47,947 nucleotides of DNA from a virus. The DNA lies in IMG/VR virus record IMGVR_UViG_3300033153_008451, positions 1 to 47,947 of that record. One strand, given 5' to 3'. The number at the start of each line of letters is the position of its first letter. Within the stretch, counting starts at the first letter, position 1. This document shows positions 41,401 to 47,910 of this stretch, piece after piece. The notes under the pieces were generated by a model. It had not been told where the DNA came from. It ran no database searches and worked only from the letters and a program-made list of their open reading frames with translations. The position numbers were made by a program, and so were the translations under genes.

Positions 41401-44400
41401 GCGAGATGATCGCCATAAAACGCAACAGCCCCGACCCGGCCTTGGCACAAAGAGCGGCCGACCGTCTCGAACGGATCAGGGAATCAACCGAACGGCAGAT
41501 CGCATTCTTGAAAAACAGAAAAAAACAGAACCCGACCTAAAATCCGCTCCTTCGCCCCCTCGCCCCTCCGCTCCTTCGCCCCCTCGCCCCTCCGCTCCCC
41601 CGCCCCCTCGCCCCGTCACTCCCCCGCCCCCTCGCCCCACATCCGCCACTCACGCCGACGCCGCCGACTATCCTTTTTGGGACAGCCCCGACTACATAGC
41701 AGATCAGCCCTCAGTCATCGGACTACCCGAAATAATCAAACTTAACAAACTCATCACCCAGGGAAAACTCCCCAAAATAATGGATCATCTCCGCAAAGCG
41801 GCCGCTCTCGGTCTAACCAAAGGTGATGAAGCCAATATTCTCGCTGAAATAGCCATAGGTCACAAAATATTTGACAAACAATTCAAAGAAAAGCCCGATC
41901 CCGACAAAATAAAAGCCGAATTTCTCAAAGACAATCCCAAATATTTCAATCAGCCTCTTGAAGTCAAAATCACCCGTCCGCCAAGAGCCAAACAATACAC
42001 ATTGAAAATATTCCGTGTCGATCCCACCCTTTTACAGAGAGTAGTTGCTCACGAACTCGGTCATATAATCGACTTTCTTCCTAACAGATCCACTAATCCC
42101 GGCAATATATTAGGACGAATAGCCAACCTAAAAAAATATCTCAAACACATCCTACCCGAAAAACCGGGCGCGCCGGGCGAACTCACCGCCAAAGACCGCG
42201 CCAGGTTTCGCAATATTGCCCAAAAAAATCTAAAAGGCAAAATAGAAATCAGAGAAATAGTCACCGAAATTCAAAAAGTGATCAATCTCACCCCAAAACT
42301 CATTCATGGCGTTTGGTCGGATATTCACTCCGCTGAAAAATTCCCCGAACTCACAGAATTCGTCGCCATGCTTTCCGACAAAGAAAAAGTTGAATTAATG
42401 AAATCAGCTATCAAAGGCAAAGTACCCGACTGGGCCAAGACCGTTACTAAAACTGAGAAAAAAATAGAAACCCTCGAAGTCAAACTCGACGCAAATCCCG
42501 CCGATATACGCAAAGAATACGAAAGATTGATAGTTGAAGAACTCAAAAAACGCAAACTCTTTCAACTCGAAGAAATAATGTCGGAACTCATAAAACTAAC
42601 CCAAAAATGGAAACCCTTTGATGTCACCGCCAGAAAATCATACGCCAGATACCGTCACAGTAGCCCCGAACTTTACGCCGACGCTATTAGTGTTCTTATC
42701 AACAAACCCGAAATGTTAAAACAAATAGCGCCCTCCTTTTACAAAGCCTTCTTCAACTATCTCGAAAACAAGCCCCGCATAAAAAAGGCATACGATCAAA
42801 TTCAGGCTCTTCTCAAAAAAGGCGAAGACGCAATCTTTGAAGACCGTCTGAAAACATTCTTCGCCGATGTAGAAAAAGGCCGGAAAGTAGCCGATATAGC
42901 CCGCAGACGCAATGAAAAATCCTTCCGTGACCTCTGGGGTGAATTAATGTCCAATTTTGTCACCAAAGGCCACTACCTCCGCAAAGACGTAAAAAAAGCC
43001 AAAGTCAGCCCGGAAAACAATCCCTATTACTTCTACAAACAGATCCCCTATGTAATGTCAAACAACTTCCAATACGTCCGGGATCTCTCAAACACCGTCA
43101 AACTCCCCCTCGAAAAAAACAAAATAGATCAAAAATATTTCGACTTCTACCTTATGCTCATCCGTTCCACCACCGAAAGAAAATACCTTGCCAACCCCGG
43201 CGGTTACAATCTACCCGAAGGCGTAAAAACCCTCCAAAAACTCAAAAAACATCTTGGTACGGAAAAATTTAGCCAACTTGAAAAATCAAAAGCCGCCCTG
43301 ATCAAAGCCAGGAAAGAAAACGTCTTTCCCCTGCTCCGCAAGTCAAAAGCCTATGACAGCAATTTTATGAAATACATAGAAGACAACGAAAACTACTTCA
43401 CTTTCAGCGTTTACAAATTCCTCACCGACAAATATAAATACTCAAATAATCTCCAGTCCGCCAAAATATTTAATCAGATAGGTACATTCGAAGCCATACG
43501 CGGCCCCTTTGAAGCCACTATGTTAAAAGATATTAGCCTGATGGCGGGCGCGGTGCGAACCATTGCCGCTCAGAAACTCGTCGATTTTTACCTCAATCCC
43601 GACAACAAACTCACCGAAAAGATCAGCATCTCAAAAAGAGATGGAAAAGGCCGTATAGTAATGGCTCGCGGCGACTACAAAACCATTAGTTATCTGTACG
43701 AAGGCAAAACCCGCGCCTACGATCTCCCCAAAGAAATCGTGGAAGCCTACGAATACAATGATTTGCACATGCAAACTCTCGTAAAATATCTGAGTATTCT
43801 AAACCGCCCCTTCAAAGAACTATTTGTCGGCAAAAATCCCTTCTGGGCGCTCTTAACCAACCTGCCCCGCGATATAAAGCGCACTTGGATAAATAACCCT
43901 GAAATAACCATTATCAACCTTGCCAAAAATCTCGCCAAAATCGCTCCCGATGTATTCAAAGACGTTTTTCTCGGAATATCCACTCCCAAAGTCAGAAAAT
44001 TATATCAGCAAAGAAGACTCCCCGCCTACCGTCTTTGGATGTCAGGCCGCAACCCCGAAGAATCCTATGCTGATATGGAGATAAAACAATTCGAAACCAG
44101 TCCCCGAAAATATATTGATAATATTTATAATCCTTGGCGCGTGCTAATGACGCTACTTGAAGACATTGCCGCTTTCACCGAAAAAGTTGTCAAAGCAGGT
44201 GGGTCTATTGCTCTTGAAGAACAAGGATTAAGAGGCGCCGAACTCGTCTTTCGCACCATGATCGGTATTGGCTCCCCCGACTTTATGCAAAAAGGTTTTT
44301 ACACCGCCCTCAATAATAATATCAAATTGTTTTCCAATGCCGCAATACAGGGCTGGGACGCCGACATAGAAGCCGTACTAAGAAATCCCCGCTCGTTTTT

Positions 44401-45421
44401 CTTCCGCACCACCGTTGCAAATATTATTCCTAAAATTCTTATGTGGGCCGCCAAAGCCGGAATACTTGCCACGGTTTTCAAATTGCTATCAGATGATCCC
44501 AATGATGAAAAATATGCAAATTGGCTACAAGAAGCTTTCTCGAAAATTCCCGAATATGATCTCACCAATTATCACTGTATACCCATAGGTGAAACCGAAT
44601 CCGGCAAGGTTGTTTATATTATCCGTCCGCCTGACTTTAGCGGCAAGATTATATCCGGTTTAATGTGGAAACTACTCAACATCGAAAAAGACTTCAATCC
44701 CTCTGACATCATCAGATTTGTAAATGGTGAAATGCCCCTTGGTAGTCTCTCACCCGCTATTCAGTTCGCATTAGACGCCCTCGCCTTTGCCGGGGGCAAA
44801 AACATCTGGGATACCTTTCGTGGTCAGACCGCTATCAGCCCCCAGGATTGGACTGCCGGAGGACTCACCCGCCTAAAAGCCTTCTTTAGATATGAATGGA
44901 ACAGCTACGGCGGCTACTATATTTATAAATGGAAATCCGATGATATGATCAAAATTCAATCAGATCTCGAAAAATTTCTTGGCCAGCCCATAATTGGTCA
45001 GGGACTTCGTAAATTTATCCGTGTATCTGATAGAGGTAAAGTAGAAGAATTCCAGCACACCAAAAGAACCAAACAAGCCCTGTCCGCCATAAAAAATAAG
45101 TTAATTGACAGAAGTATTATTTCCTCAATTAACAGCAAAACACCTATAAACAAACTACCTATTGCGGCGCTTTATAAAAAACTCCTCGAAGAAGGCTATG
45201 ACGTAAAGTCACCCCGTGAATTTTTTTCACAATATAAGAAAAAATACAACCAGCAACTACTCCGCAAAAGAGATACCGCTATTAGCCGAAATTTATACTC
45301 AGTTGGTGGATCCGTGAAAACCTACATCGACCTTCAGTTAAAAGATTTGGAAAATATTACCAAACAAGACGTATTGGAAGAACTCGAAAAAATCCACAAT
45401 ATATACACTCTCCCAAAATAA
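38408..45421 (+). CDS. Giant ejection/polyvalent protein with HELGH zincin motif
   Basis: A 2337-residue protein. In order: Pro/Ser/Ala repeat linkers at about 63-105 and 136-175; coiled coil at about 176-290; another Pro-rich linker (about 318-345); a hydrophobic segment (FAMIFPIAAGLMAHPLATV, near 392-410); a Pro-rich linker at about 1047-1080; a zinc metalloprotease motif H1215-E-L-G-H1219 (VVAHELGHIIDFL); long helical regions; and a C-terminal region (about 1880-2200) that resembles large polyvalent-protein domain LPD38 with one hydrophobic span near 2004. It is probably injected with DNA, and the zincin could cut a host protein. The four linkers are made of the intergenic repeat units. 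Confidence 0.88.
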   Translation: MLTPDKLPKYKQLYEIWDADPNAILNSSKKDAALKLIGQYKDYLNQQKLQQQQARENLALRNSPFRNFAPSPSRPLAPSPPPPVAPSPLPPSSSPPRTLAPSQPAPSSIDRRRQHYADRGFETYPKTLRDIYVPPLDPSSPLSPSSSPLSPSSSLLPPSSSPPRPLAPSPGRSGSPDLPESYAQTLKRQEIQREIDAIEIQAEQIKKIDAKLKPYEDELNKFNQFIDQETKSFTGTAKQYERYQKLYQHYNKILKKYQPNLDAWNNELLPQYQNLIQQYNELLPKYHYAQPETAIRPAQPQPQPSGTPIGAPGSGYILRQPAPSSLRPLSSSPPRPLSAQSPQIAQMILEVSRKTQIPPHIVEKNFEPLVKQLSKEYFGKKPEATAMEHAEFAMIFPIAAGLMAHPLATVKGVLSFGAVSEMVNGLTSLLTQQKYQFGGGKGLEQAVPYTSTNARKVLEIIDFLGKAAITHGLYKAAPVLFEKFTKNVFEGYKLPRTITISPEEVRAAQIDGKGVSAEKLQALKGLKSGAEWRAALKKGTVIELEARDFIKIVDKPYWRKIKKAFKVKPFEETRFLGKNIKQQTLIPESYRLESQTKGKTAPSPITHEPSPKSLVGELAQKPAKSQTQKIEPKPLVKTTPSDISDLQPLKSLKSTPITHQPSTIPESFVTPKPQIPYKTVASAKSAIKSRKLSPATHSIVKINDGFALAPNKFVGITKIGGNERQVFQTPDGNLYAWNKKHTKKQSYTWKDLQKYRNRSAASKAAFYNLQENNILIPPKTVSGGDMPALYAIWNAGVARQIGKDSKGKPSFEYHYDQISGFLIGDSYIGASPILNRKSKKFTYDLIDGAHLEGNQEFIKKYGRPDEMTFDDVKELAEKELAEYAEGLYNDVTHHRFTDDEIAQIKWDKLTPDEQRLYILEDEMGGLIDEAAEKEFQLEEILKKETDSAWDDLEFIKQHEKDRKEYLHLIEKGYILESGEIDARTQTKPKTKQPPQVDKRDDRHKTQQPRPGLGTKSGRPSRTDQGINRTADRILEKQKKTEPDLKSAPSPPRPSAPSPPRPSAPPPPRPVTPPPPRPTSATHADAADYPFWDSPDYIADQPSVIGLPEIIKLNKLITQGKLPKIMDHLRKAAALGLTKGDEANILAEIAIGHKIFDKQFKEKPDPDKIKAEFLKDNPKYFNQPLEVKITRPPRAKQYTLKIFRVDPTLLQRVVAHELGHIIDFLPNRSTNPGNILGRIANLKKYLKHILPEKPGAPGELTAKDRARFRNIAQKNLKGKIEIREIVTEIQKVINLTPKLIHGVWSDIHSAEKFPELTEFVAMLSDKEKVELMKSAIKGKVPDWAKTVTKTEKKIETLEVKLDANPADIRKEYERLIVEELKKRKLFQLEEIMSELIKLTQKWKPFDVTARKSYARYRHSSPELYADAISVLINKPEMLKQIAPSFYKAFFNYLENKPRIKKAYDQIQALLKKGEDAIFEDRLKTFFADVEKGRKVADIARRRNEKSFRDLWGELMSNFVTKGHYLRKDVKKAKVSPENNPYYFYKQIPYVMSNNFQYVRDLSNTVKLPLEKNKIDQKYFDFYLMLIRSTTERKYLANPGGYNLPEGVKTLQKLKKHLGTEKFSQLEKSKAALIKARKENVFPLLRKSKAYDSNFMKYIEDNENYFTFSVYKFLTDKYKYSNNLQSAKIFNQIGTFEAIRGPFEATMLKDISLMAGAVRTIAAQKLVDFYLNPDNKLTEKISISKRDGKGRIVMARGDYKTISYLYEGKTRAYDLPKEIVEAYEYNDLHMQTLVKYLSILNRPFKELFVGKNPFWALLTNLPRDIKRTWINNPEITIINLAKNLAKIAPDVFKDVFLGISTPKVRKLYQQRRLPAYRLWMSGRNPEESYADMEIKQFETSPRKYIDNIYNPWRVLMTLLEDIAAFTEKVVKAGGSIALEEQGLRGAELVFRTMIGIGSPDFMQKGFYTALNNNIKLFSNAAIQGWDADIEAVLRNPRSFFFRTTVANIIPKILMWAAKAGILATVFKLLSDDPNDEKYANWLQEAFSKIPEYDLTNYHCIPIGETESGKVVYIIRPPDFSGKIISGLMWKLLNIEKDFNPSDIIRFVNGEMPLGSLSPAIQFALDALAFAGGKNIWDTFRGQTAISPQDWTAGGLTRLKAFFRYEWNSYGGYYIYKWKSDDMIKIQSDLEKFLGQPIIGQGLRKFIRVSDRGKVEEFQHTKRTKQALSAIKNKLIDRSIISSINSKTPINKLPIAALYKKLLEEGYDVKSPREFFSQYKKKYNQQLLRKRDTAISRNLYSVGGSVKTYIDLQLKDLENITKQDVLEELEKIHNIYTLPK
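38590..38725. repeat. C-rich tract inside coding sequence, copy 1
   Basis: CGCCCCCT, CGCCCAGC, CCCCCCTC and TTCCTCC units, the same as in intergenic tracts, read in frame as Ala-Pro-Ser-Pro-type linkers (residues about 63-105 of the 2337-residue protein). Confidence 0.9.
38815..38930. repeat. TTCCTCC and C-rich tract inside coding sequence, copy 2
   Basis: TTTCTCC-TTCCTCC units followed by CGCCCCCT and CGCTCCCT units, read in frame as a Ser/Pro linker (about residues 136-175). Frame is kept through roughly 115 bases of repeats. Confidence 0.9.
39366..39430. repeat. C-rich tract inside coding sequence, copy 3
   Basis: CGCCCCCTCG and CCCTCTCC units giving PAPSSLRPLSSSPPRPLS in frame. Shorter than the other three linkers. 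Confidence 0.85.
41545..41645. repeat. C-rich tract inside coding sequence, copy 4
   Basis: CCTTCGCCCCCTCGCCCCTC units, a near-regular 24-base period read as SAPSPPRP octads, repeated about four times with drift to SAPPPPRP and TPPPPRP. Confidence 0.9.
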
Positions 45422-45437
45422 CCTCATAACTCCCCCT

Positions 45438-45454
45438 TAACCCGCAAGGTTTAA
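45438..45454. repeat. Partial AACCTTG-element arm
   Basis: A CCCGCAAGGTTTAAAT remnant of the palindromic CCTGCAAGGTTTGAAAT arm, lying between the convergent ends of the giant gene and the minus-strand gene. No terminator hairpin with a T-run is seen in this 40-bp gap. Confidence 0.5.
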
Positions 45455-45461
45455 ATCCCAA

Positions 45462-45770
45462 TTAATCCAAACTAACTACTATCTCATCTACACCATCTGG
45501 TATATCAGAAACATTAAATCTAATTTCGTTCCCAAACTCATCGCCGGTTGTTTTAAGAGGAATCTCTACTCCGTTTTCAATATATTGTAAAATAGAATCT
45601 TCTTCAATGTCTTCAAGGTTATCTCCGCCTACTTTTCCCTTAAAAAACTCACTGGTTTCTTTTGGGTAACTAAGTTCGTTTTGAATACAGAATAACACCG
45701 CTTTATAATGTTTCTGAAATTCATCACTGTTTTTACCTGCAAAGGCTTGTACTTTTATATCTGAACTCAT
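45462..45770 (-). CDS. Acidic minus-strand protein, unknown function
   Basis: A 102-residue acidic protein on the minus strand. A strong GGAGGA ribosome site (minus strand, 45775-45780) precedes its ATG. The sequence (KVQAFAGKNSDEFQKHYKAVLFCIQNEL; GGDNLEDIEEDSILQYIENG) looks like a small alpha/beta domain with an acidic end (DIPDGVDEIVVSLD). It and the small gene before it are the only genes I accept on the minus strand, divergent from the HTH gene at 46319. A lysogeny-maintenance, anti-repressor or immunity role would fit the position, but no family is recognised. Confidence 0.8.
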   Translation of the reverse strand: MSSDIKVQAFAGKNSDEFQKHYKAVLFCIQNELSYPKETSEFFKGKVGGDNLEDIEEDSILQYIENGVEIPLKTTGDEFGNEIRFNVSDIPDGVDEIVVSLD

Positions 45771-45795
45771 TTTTTCCTCCCGGTTTTGTTTATTT

Positions 45796-45933
45796 TTATG
45801 CCTTCATTTTATTGATTTCCTCTTGATAAAGCGCTTCTATTTCTTTTTTCCCTCTATTAGTTTTAGAACATAAGGCTGGCAGGATTCGATACCTGCAAAA
45901 GGGTTTCTCCGATTTTGTCTGGTATTTGGTCAT
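45796..45933 (-). CDS. Small minus-strand basic protein, 45 residues
   Basis: A minus-strand frame 25 bases upstream of the acidic gene. It encodes MTKYQTKSEKPFCRYRILPA, then LCSKTNRGKKEIEALYQEEI, a Cys-containing basic start and a helical end. There is no Shine-Dalgarno sequence before its ATG. The middle of the frame coincides with a tRNA-3'-end-like sequence (45871-45896), so an alternative is that this stretch is an attachment site that happens to be open. Moderate to low confidence as a gene. Confidence 0.4.
   Translation of the reverse strand: MTKYQTKSEKPFCRYRILPALCSKTNRGKKEIEALYQEEINKMKA
45871..45896 (-). other. tRNA 3'-end-like sequence, candidate attP core
   Basis: On the minus strand a T-arm-like GCAGG-TATCGAAT-CCTGC is followed directly by CAGCCTTA, as in the T-arm, acceptor strand and discriminator of a tRNA. 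The loop has one base more than a normal 7-base T-loop. Many integrases use the 3' end of a tRNA gene as attB, and the phage attP then carries a copy of it. An 8-bp inverted match (CAGCCTTA, plus strand 45991-45998) lies 127 bp away, but the enclosed sequence does not fold as a tRNA. Confidence 0.35.
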
Positions 45934-46177
45934 TTATAAAAAAACGACTAAATCAGCATACAACACTCCCGGAACGTTTATCTTTCGCCACAGCCTTATA
46001 TTTCAAATACCTACTATATTAATATTTTAAAAACAAAAAGCAAAGAAAAAAATAAAAAACTACTTTTTTTCTTCCCCAAAAAGAATATCCTGTGCATTTA
46101 TCCCCCTTTCTCCTTCCTCCTTCCTCCTTTCTCCTCACCCCTTTTTCAATTTTTTTTCAATTTTTTTTATTTTTTAC

Positions 46178-46206
46178 TTGACATTGATTTGACGTTTCAT
46201 TATTTT
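46178..46206 (+). promoter_or_regulatory. Sigma70-type promoter for the HTH gene
   Basis: Perfect TTGACA (46178-46183), 17-base spacer, TATTTT (46201-46206; 4 of 6). The spacer contains TTGATTTGACG, overlapping near-repeats of the -35, which may be operator-like. Confidence 0.75.
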
Positions 46207-46259
46207 ATGTTTAAGTGTTTTTTAAAAAAACAGACATTACAAAGATTTTTAAAAAAATG

Positions 46260-46286
46260 AGGGCAATAAACGGAAGGTATCGCCCT
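46260..46286 (+). promoter_or_regulatory. Leader hairpin upstream of the HTH gene
   Basis: AGGGC (46260-46264) pairs with GCCCT (46282-46286), extended by ATA/TAT past one mismatch. It lies in the 5' leader, 33 bases before the start codon, with an AACCATTAACC unit and a GGAGG site in between. Confidence 0.5.
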
Positions 46287-46318
46287 TAATTTCAACCATT
46301 AACCCACGGAGGGAATCT

Positions 46319-46810
46319 ATGAGTGTTTCGATACGGAATTTTTTTTCTATAAGCGACCGGCGATTTAAAAAAATTTCAAAAAATTTAAAAAGATACAATA
46401 TCAAGCAAATAGATATTGCGAAAAGTTGGGGTATTTCCCCGTCTTATCTCAATGCTATTTTGAGACATCCAAAAAAAAATGAAAAAAACAAAGAAATTTT
46501 TCAATTCATAAAAAGACTCGTCAAAAACCGCCAATTATTAATCAAAAACCAAAAATCCGCAGACATCCGTGGCCTCACCCTCCCATCCCCTCGCCCCCTC
46601 GCTCAGTCGCCCTACCGCCCCACCACCTCCGCCCCCGTCATTAAATTTCATCAATCACACCCTCCCTTAACCTCTAAACTTTTAGAATCTCTGCCCATAG
46701 GCGCTAATTTCCCGTTCCCTCAAAATCCGCCCTCCGAAGTCAGCGCCCCGTCCCCCGACCCATCAACCATCAACCATAAACCATCAACCATTTCTAACAA
46801 TGACGAATAA
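46319..46810 (+). CDS. HTH protein with repeat-derived C-terminal half
   Basis: A 163-residue protein. Residues 14-60 are a small helix-turn-helix domain: FKKISKNLKRYNIKQIDIAKSWGISPSYLNAIL, in which IKQIDIAKSWGISPSYL is the HTH. Residues 80-163 are low-complexity Pro/Ser/Thr sequence encoded by C-rich and AACCATC repeats (46575-46645 and 46755-46795). It has its own sigma70 promoter and a strong GGAGG site, and lies opposite the minus-strand operon. A repressor or Cro-like regulator is the best guess. The repeat-derived tail is unlikely to fold. Confidence 0.82.
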   Translation: MSVSIRNFFSISDRRFKKISKNLKRYNIKQIDIAKSWGISPSYLNAILRHPKKNEKNKEIFQFIKRLVKNRQLLIKNQKSADIRGLTLPSPRPLAQSPYRPTTSAPVIKFHQSHPPLTSKLLESLPIGANFPFPQNPPSEVSAPSPDPSTINHKPSTISNNDE

Positions 46811-47135
46811 TATAAACCCCTCATCCCCCGGCGCCAGTAGATATGATTGCCGTATGCAAAGTTCCCCCCTCGCATCAATTCCCGCCTACACAGCCCGCCC
46901 CAAAGTCGCCGGGGGTATCCTACCATCATCATCAACCATTCCCCAAACCCTAATTTCCCCCTTCTCCTTCCCCCTTTCTCCTTTCTCCTTCCCCCTTTCT
47001 CCTTCCCCCTTTCTCCTTTCTCCTTATCCCTCCCCCACCCTACCGCTCTTTTAAACATTAACCCCGTCATTCATGGCGGGGATAGAATCAATCCCCTGCT
47101 AACCCCGGGCTTTAGCCCGCAAACCGGAGGAACAA
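46811..47135. repeat. Intergenic region with TTTCTCC tract and palindrome pair
   Basis: About 325 bases without an accepted gene. First about 120 bases of C-rich but non-repetitive DNA (a doubtful frame starts at 46800), then CCCTTTCTCC units (46955-47035), the CGCTCTTTTAAAC block, and the palindromes CCCC-GTCATTCATGG-CGGGG (47062-47081) and CCCGGGCTTTAGCCCGC (47104-47120), then a GGAGG site. Confidence 0.8.
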
Positions 47136-47255
47136 ATGACAAGTAAAAAATTAGAAAACATCTTCTTCAAAATATTCATCCCCATTATCATTTTTGGTAT
47201 AATCTACTATGCCGCCCACGTCCTGATATTCTTAAACCCTAATTTTAAATTTTAA
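47136..47255 (+). CDS. 39-residue single-span membrane peptide
   Basis: A short gene with a strong GGAGG site after the palindrome pair. Its sequence MTSKKLENIFFKIFIPIIIF leads into one membrane helix (about residues 9-33) and a short polar end (NPNFKF). It is comparable in size and layout to the peptides at 4342 and 3394. No family is recognised. Confidence 0.68.
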   Translation: MTSKKLENIFFKIFIPIIIFGIIYYAAHVLIFLNPNFKF

Positions 47256-47380
47256 GCCCTATACCCCGCCCCCTCGCCCCCTCGCCCTGTCGCCCTGTCG
47301 CCCTGTTGCCCTATCGCCCTGTCGCCCCTTCCTCCTTCCTCCTTATTCCTTTTTTTTAAAACCTTTTAACTTTTTAACCC
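47256..47380. repeat. C-rich and TTCCTCC tract
   Basis: CGCCCCCT and CGCCCTGT octamers (about 47264-47328), TTCCTCC-TTATTCC units and an ACTTTTTAACC unit, then a GGAGG site for the next gene. Confidence 0.9.
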
Positions 47381-47389
47381 GGAGGAAAC

Positions 47390-47818
47390 ATGAACACAGA
47401 CCAAATTCAATCCAACCTTAAAAACGCCCGTCAGCGCGTACTCTTTCGCTTTTGGATAGCCAAAGTCCGCAATGACAAGTTCCGGCTATACACCCGCCCC
47501 GATATTTACATTAGCGGCGGCTGGTTGCCCGTATTCGCAGTCCAGGAAGCCTTAATAGGCGGATCAAGCGCCGATAGGAGACTCCGTGAACTCAAAGAGA
47601 TAAACAACATCCCCTTTGAGTGTAAAGTCCACAAATGGAACATAGGCGACCGCAAGATGAAAACCTACATTCACCGCTTAAAATGCAATACAGGTGATAT
47701 TAACTGGAAAGAACTCTTTGATAAGTGGCCTGACTATCGCTTCCCCTATCCCTGGAAATACGAAGACCAAAAAGAAGCAAAGCATAGTACAACCTTTACG
47801 CCGGCAACCACCCTATGA
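47390..47818 (+). CDS. Hypothetical basic protein, 142 residues
   Basis: A basic protein with a probable winged-helix-type start: a helical N-terminus with VLFRFWIAKVRNDKFRLY, then ISGGWLPVFAVQEALIGGSSADRRLRELKE, which reads like a helix-turn-helix with a recognition helix (SSADRRLRELK). After this come strands KVHKWNIGDRKMKTYIHRL. A wHTH DNA-binding function is therefore plausible. A strong GGAGG site precedes the start. It is the last complete gene before the terminal repeat and is followed by the methyltransferase region on the circle. Confidence 0.8.
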   Translation: MNTDQIQSNLKNARQRVLFRFWIAKVRNDKFRLYTRPDIYISGGWLPVFAVQEALIGGSSADRRLRELKEINNIPFECKVHKWNIGDRKMKTYIHRLKCNTGDINWKELFDKWPDYRFPYPWKYEDQKEAKHSTTFTPATTL

Positions 47819-47910
47819 AAACCCAACACTTCACAATACCACAATCAATCATCACTTCCCTCACCTTGTCACTCTTTCAAACATTAGCCCCGTCATTCAT
47901 GGCGGGGTAA
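47815..47910 (+). CDS. 31-residue frame running into the terminal repeat, doubtful
   Basis: An ATG overlapping the previous stop (ATGA) opens a 31-residue frame that enters the terminal repeat and ends within the REP-like palindrome (its last residues are MAG). The ATGA junction favours translation, but the end is clearly encoded by a mobile palindrome, so this may be the truncated remnant of a longer gene. Low confidence. Confidence 0.3.
   Translation: MKTQHFTIPQSIITSLTLSLFQTLAPSFMAG

Larger units (their letters stand above)
45934..46318. other. AT-rich divergent regulatory region
   Basis: About 385 bases without a gene, between the minus-strand operon and the plus-strand HTH gene. It is AT-rich with long A and T runs (46025-46075 and 46141-46180), a short TTCCTCC tract (46106-46136), the plus-strand promoter at 46178-46206 and a leader hairpin at 46260-46286. 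It has the form of a phage control region with two divergent transcripts. Confidence 0.6.

Noticed and set aside
45871-45998. A full tRNA or tmRNA-like gene on the minus strand with AAGGCTG/CAGCCTT acceptor pairing
   Set aside because: The enclosed 127 nt lack a D-arm and anticodon arm of normal form, the T-loop has an extra base, and an open frame covers part of it. Kept only as a candidate attachment site.
46800-47054. An 84-residue plus-strand frame after the HTH gene
   Set aside because: Its second half is repeat translation, it has no ribosome site and it shows no domain. The first 45 residues come from non-repeat DNA, so a degraded gene cannot be fully excluded.
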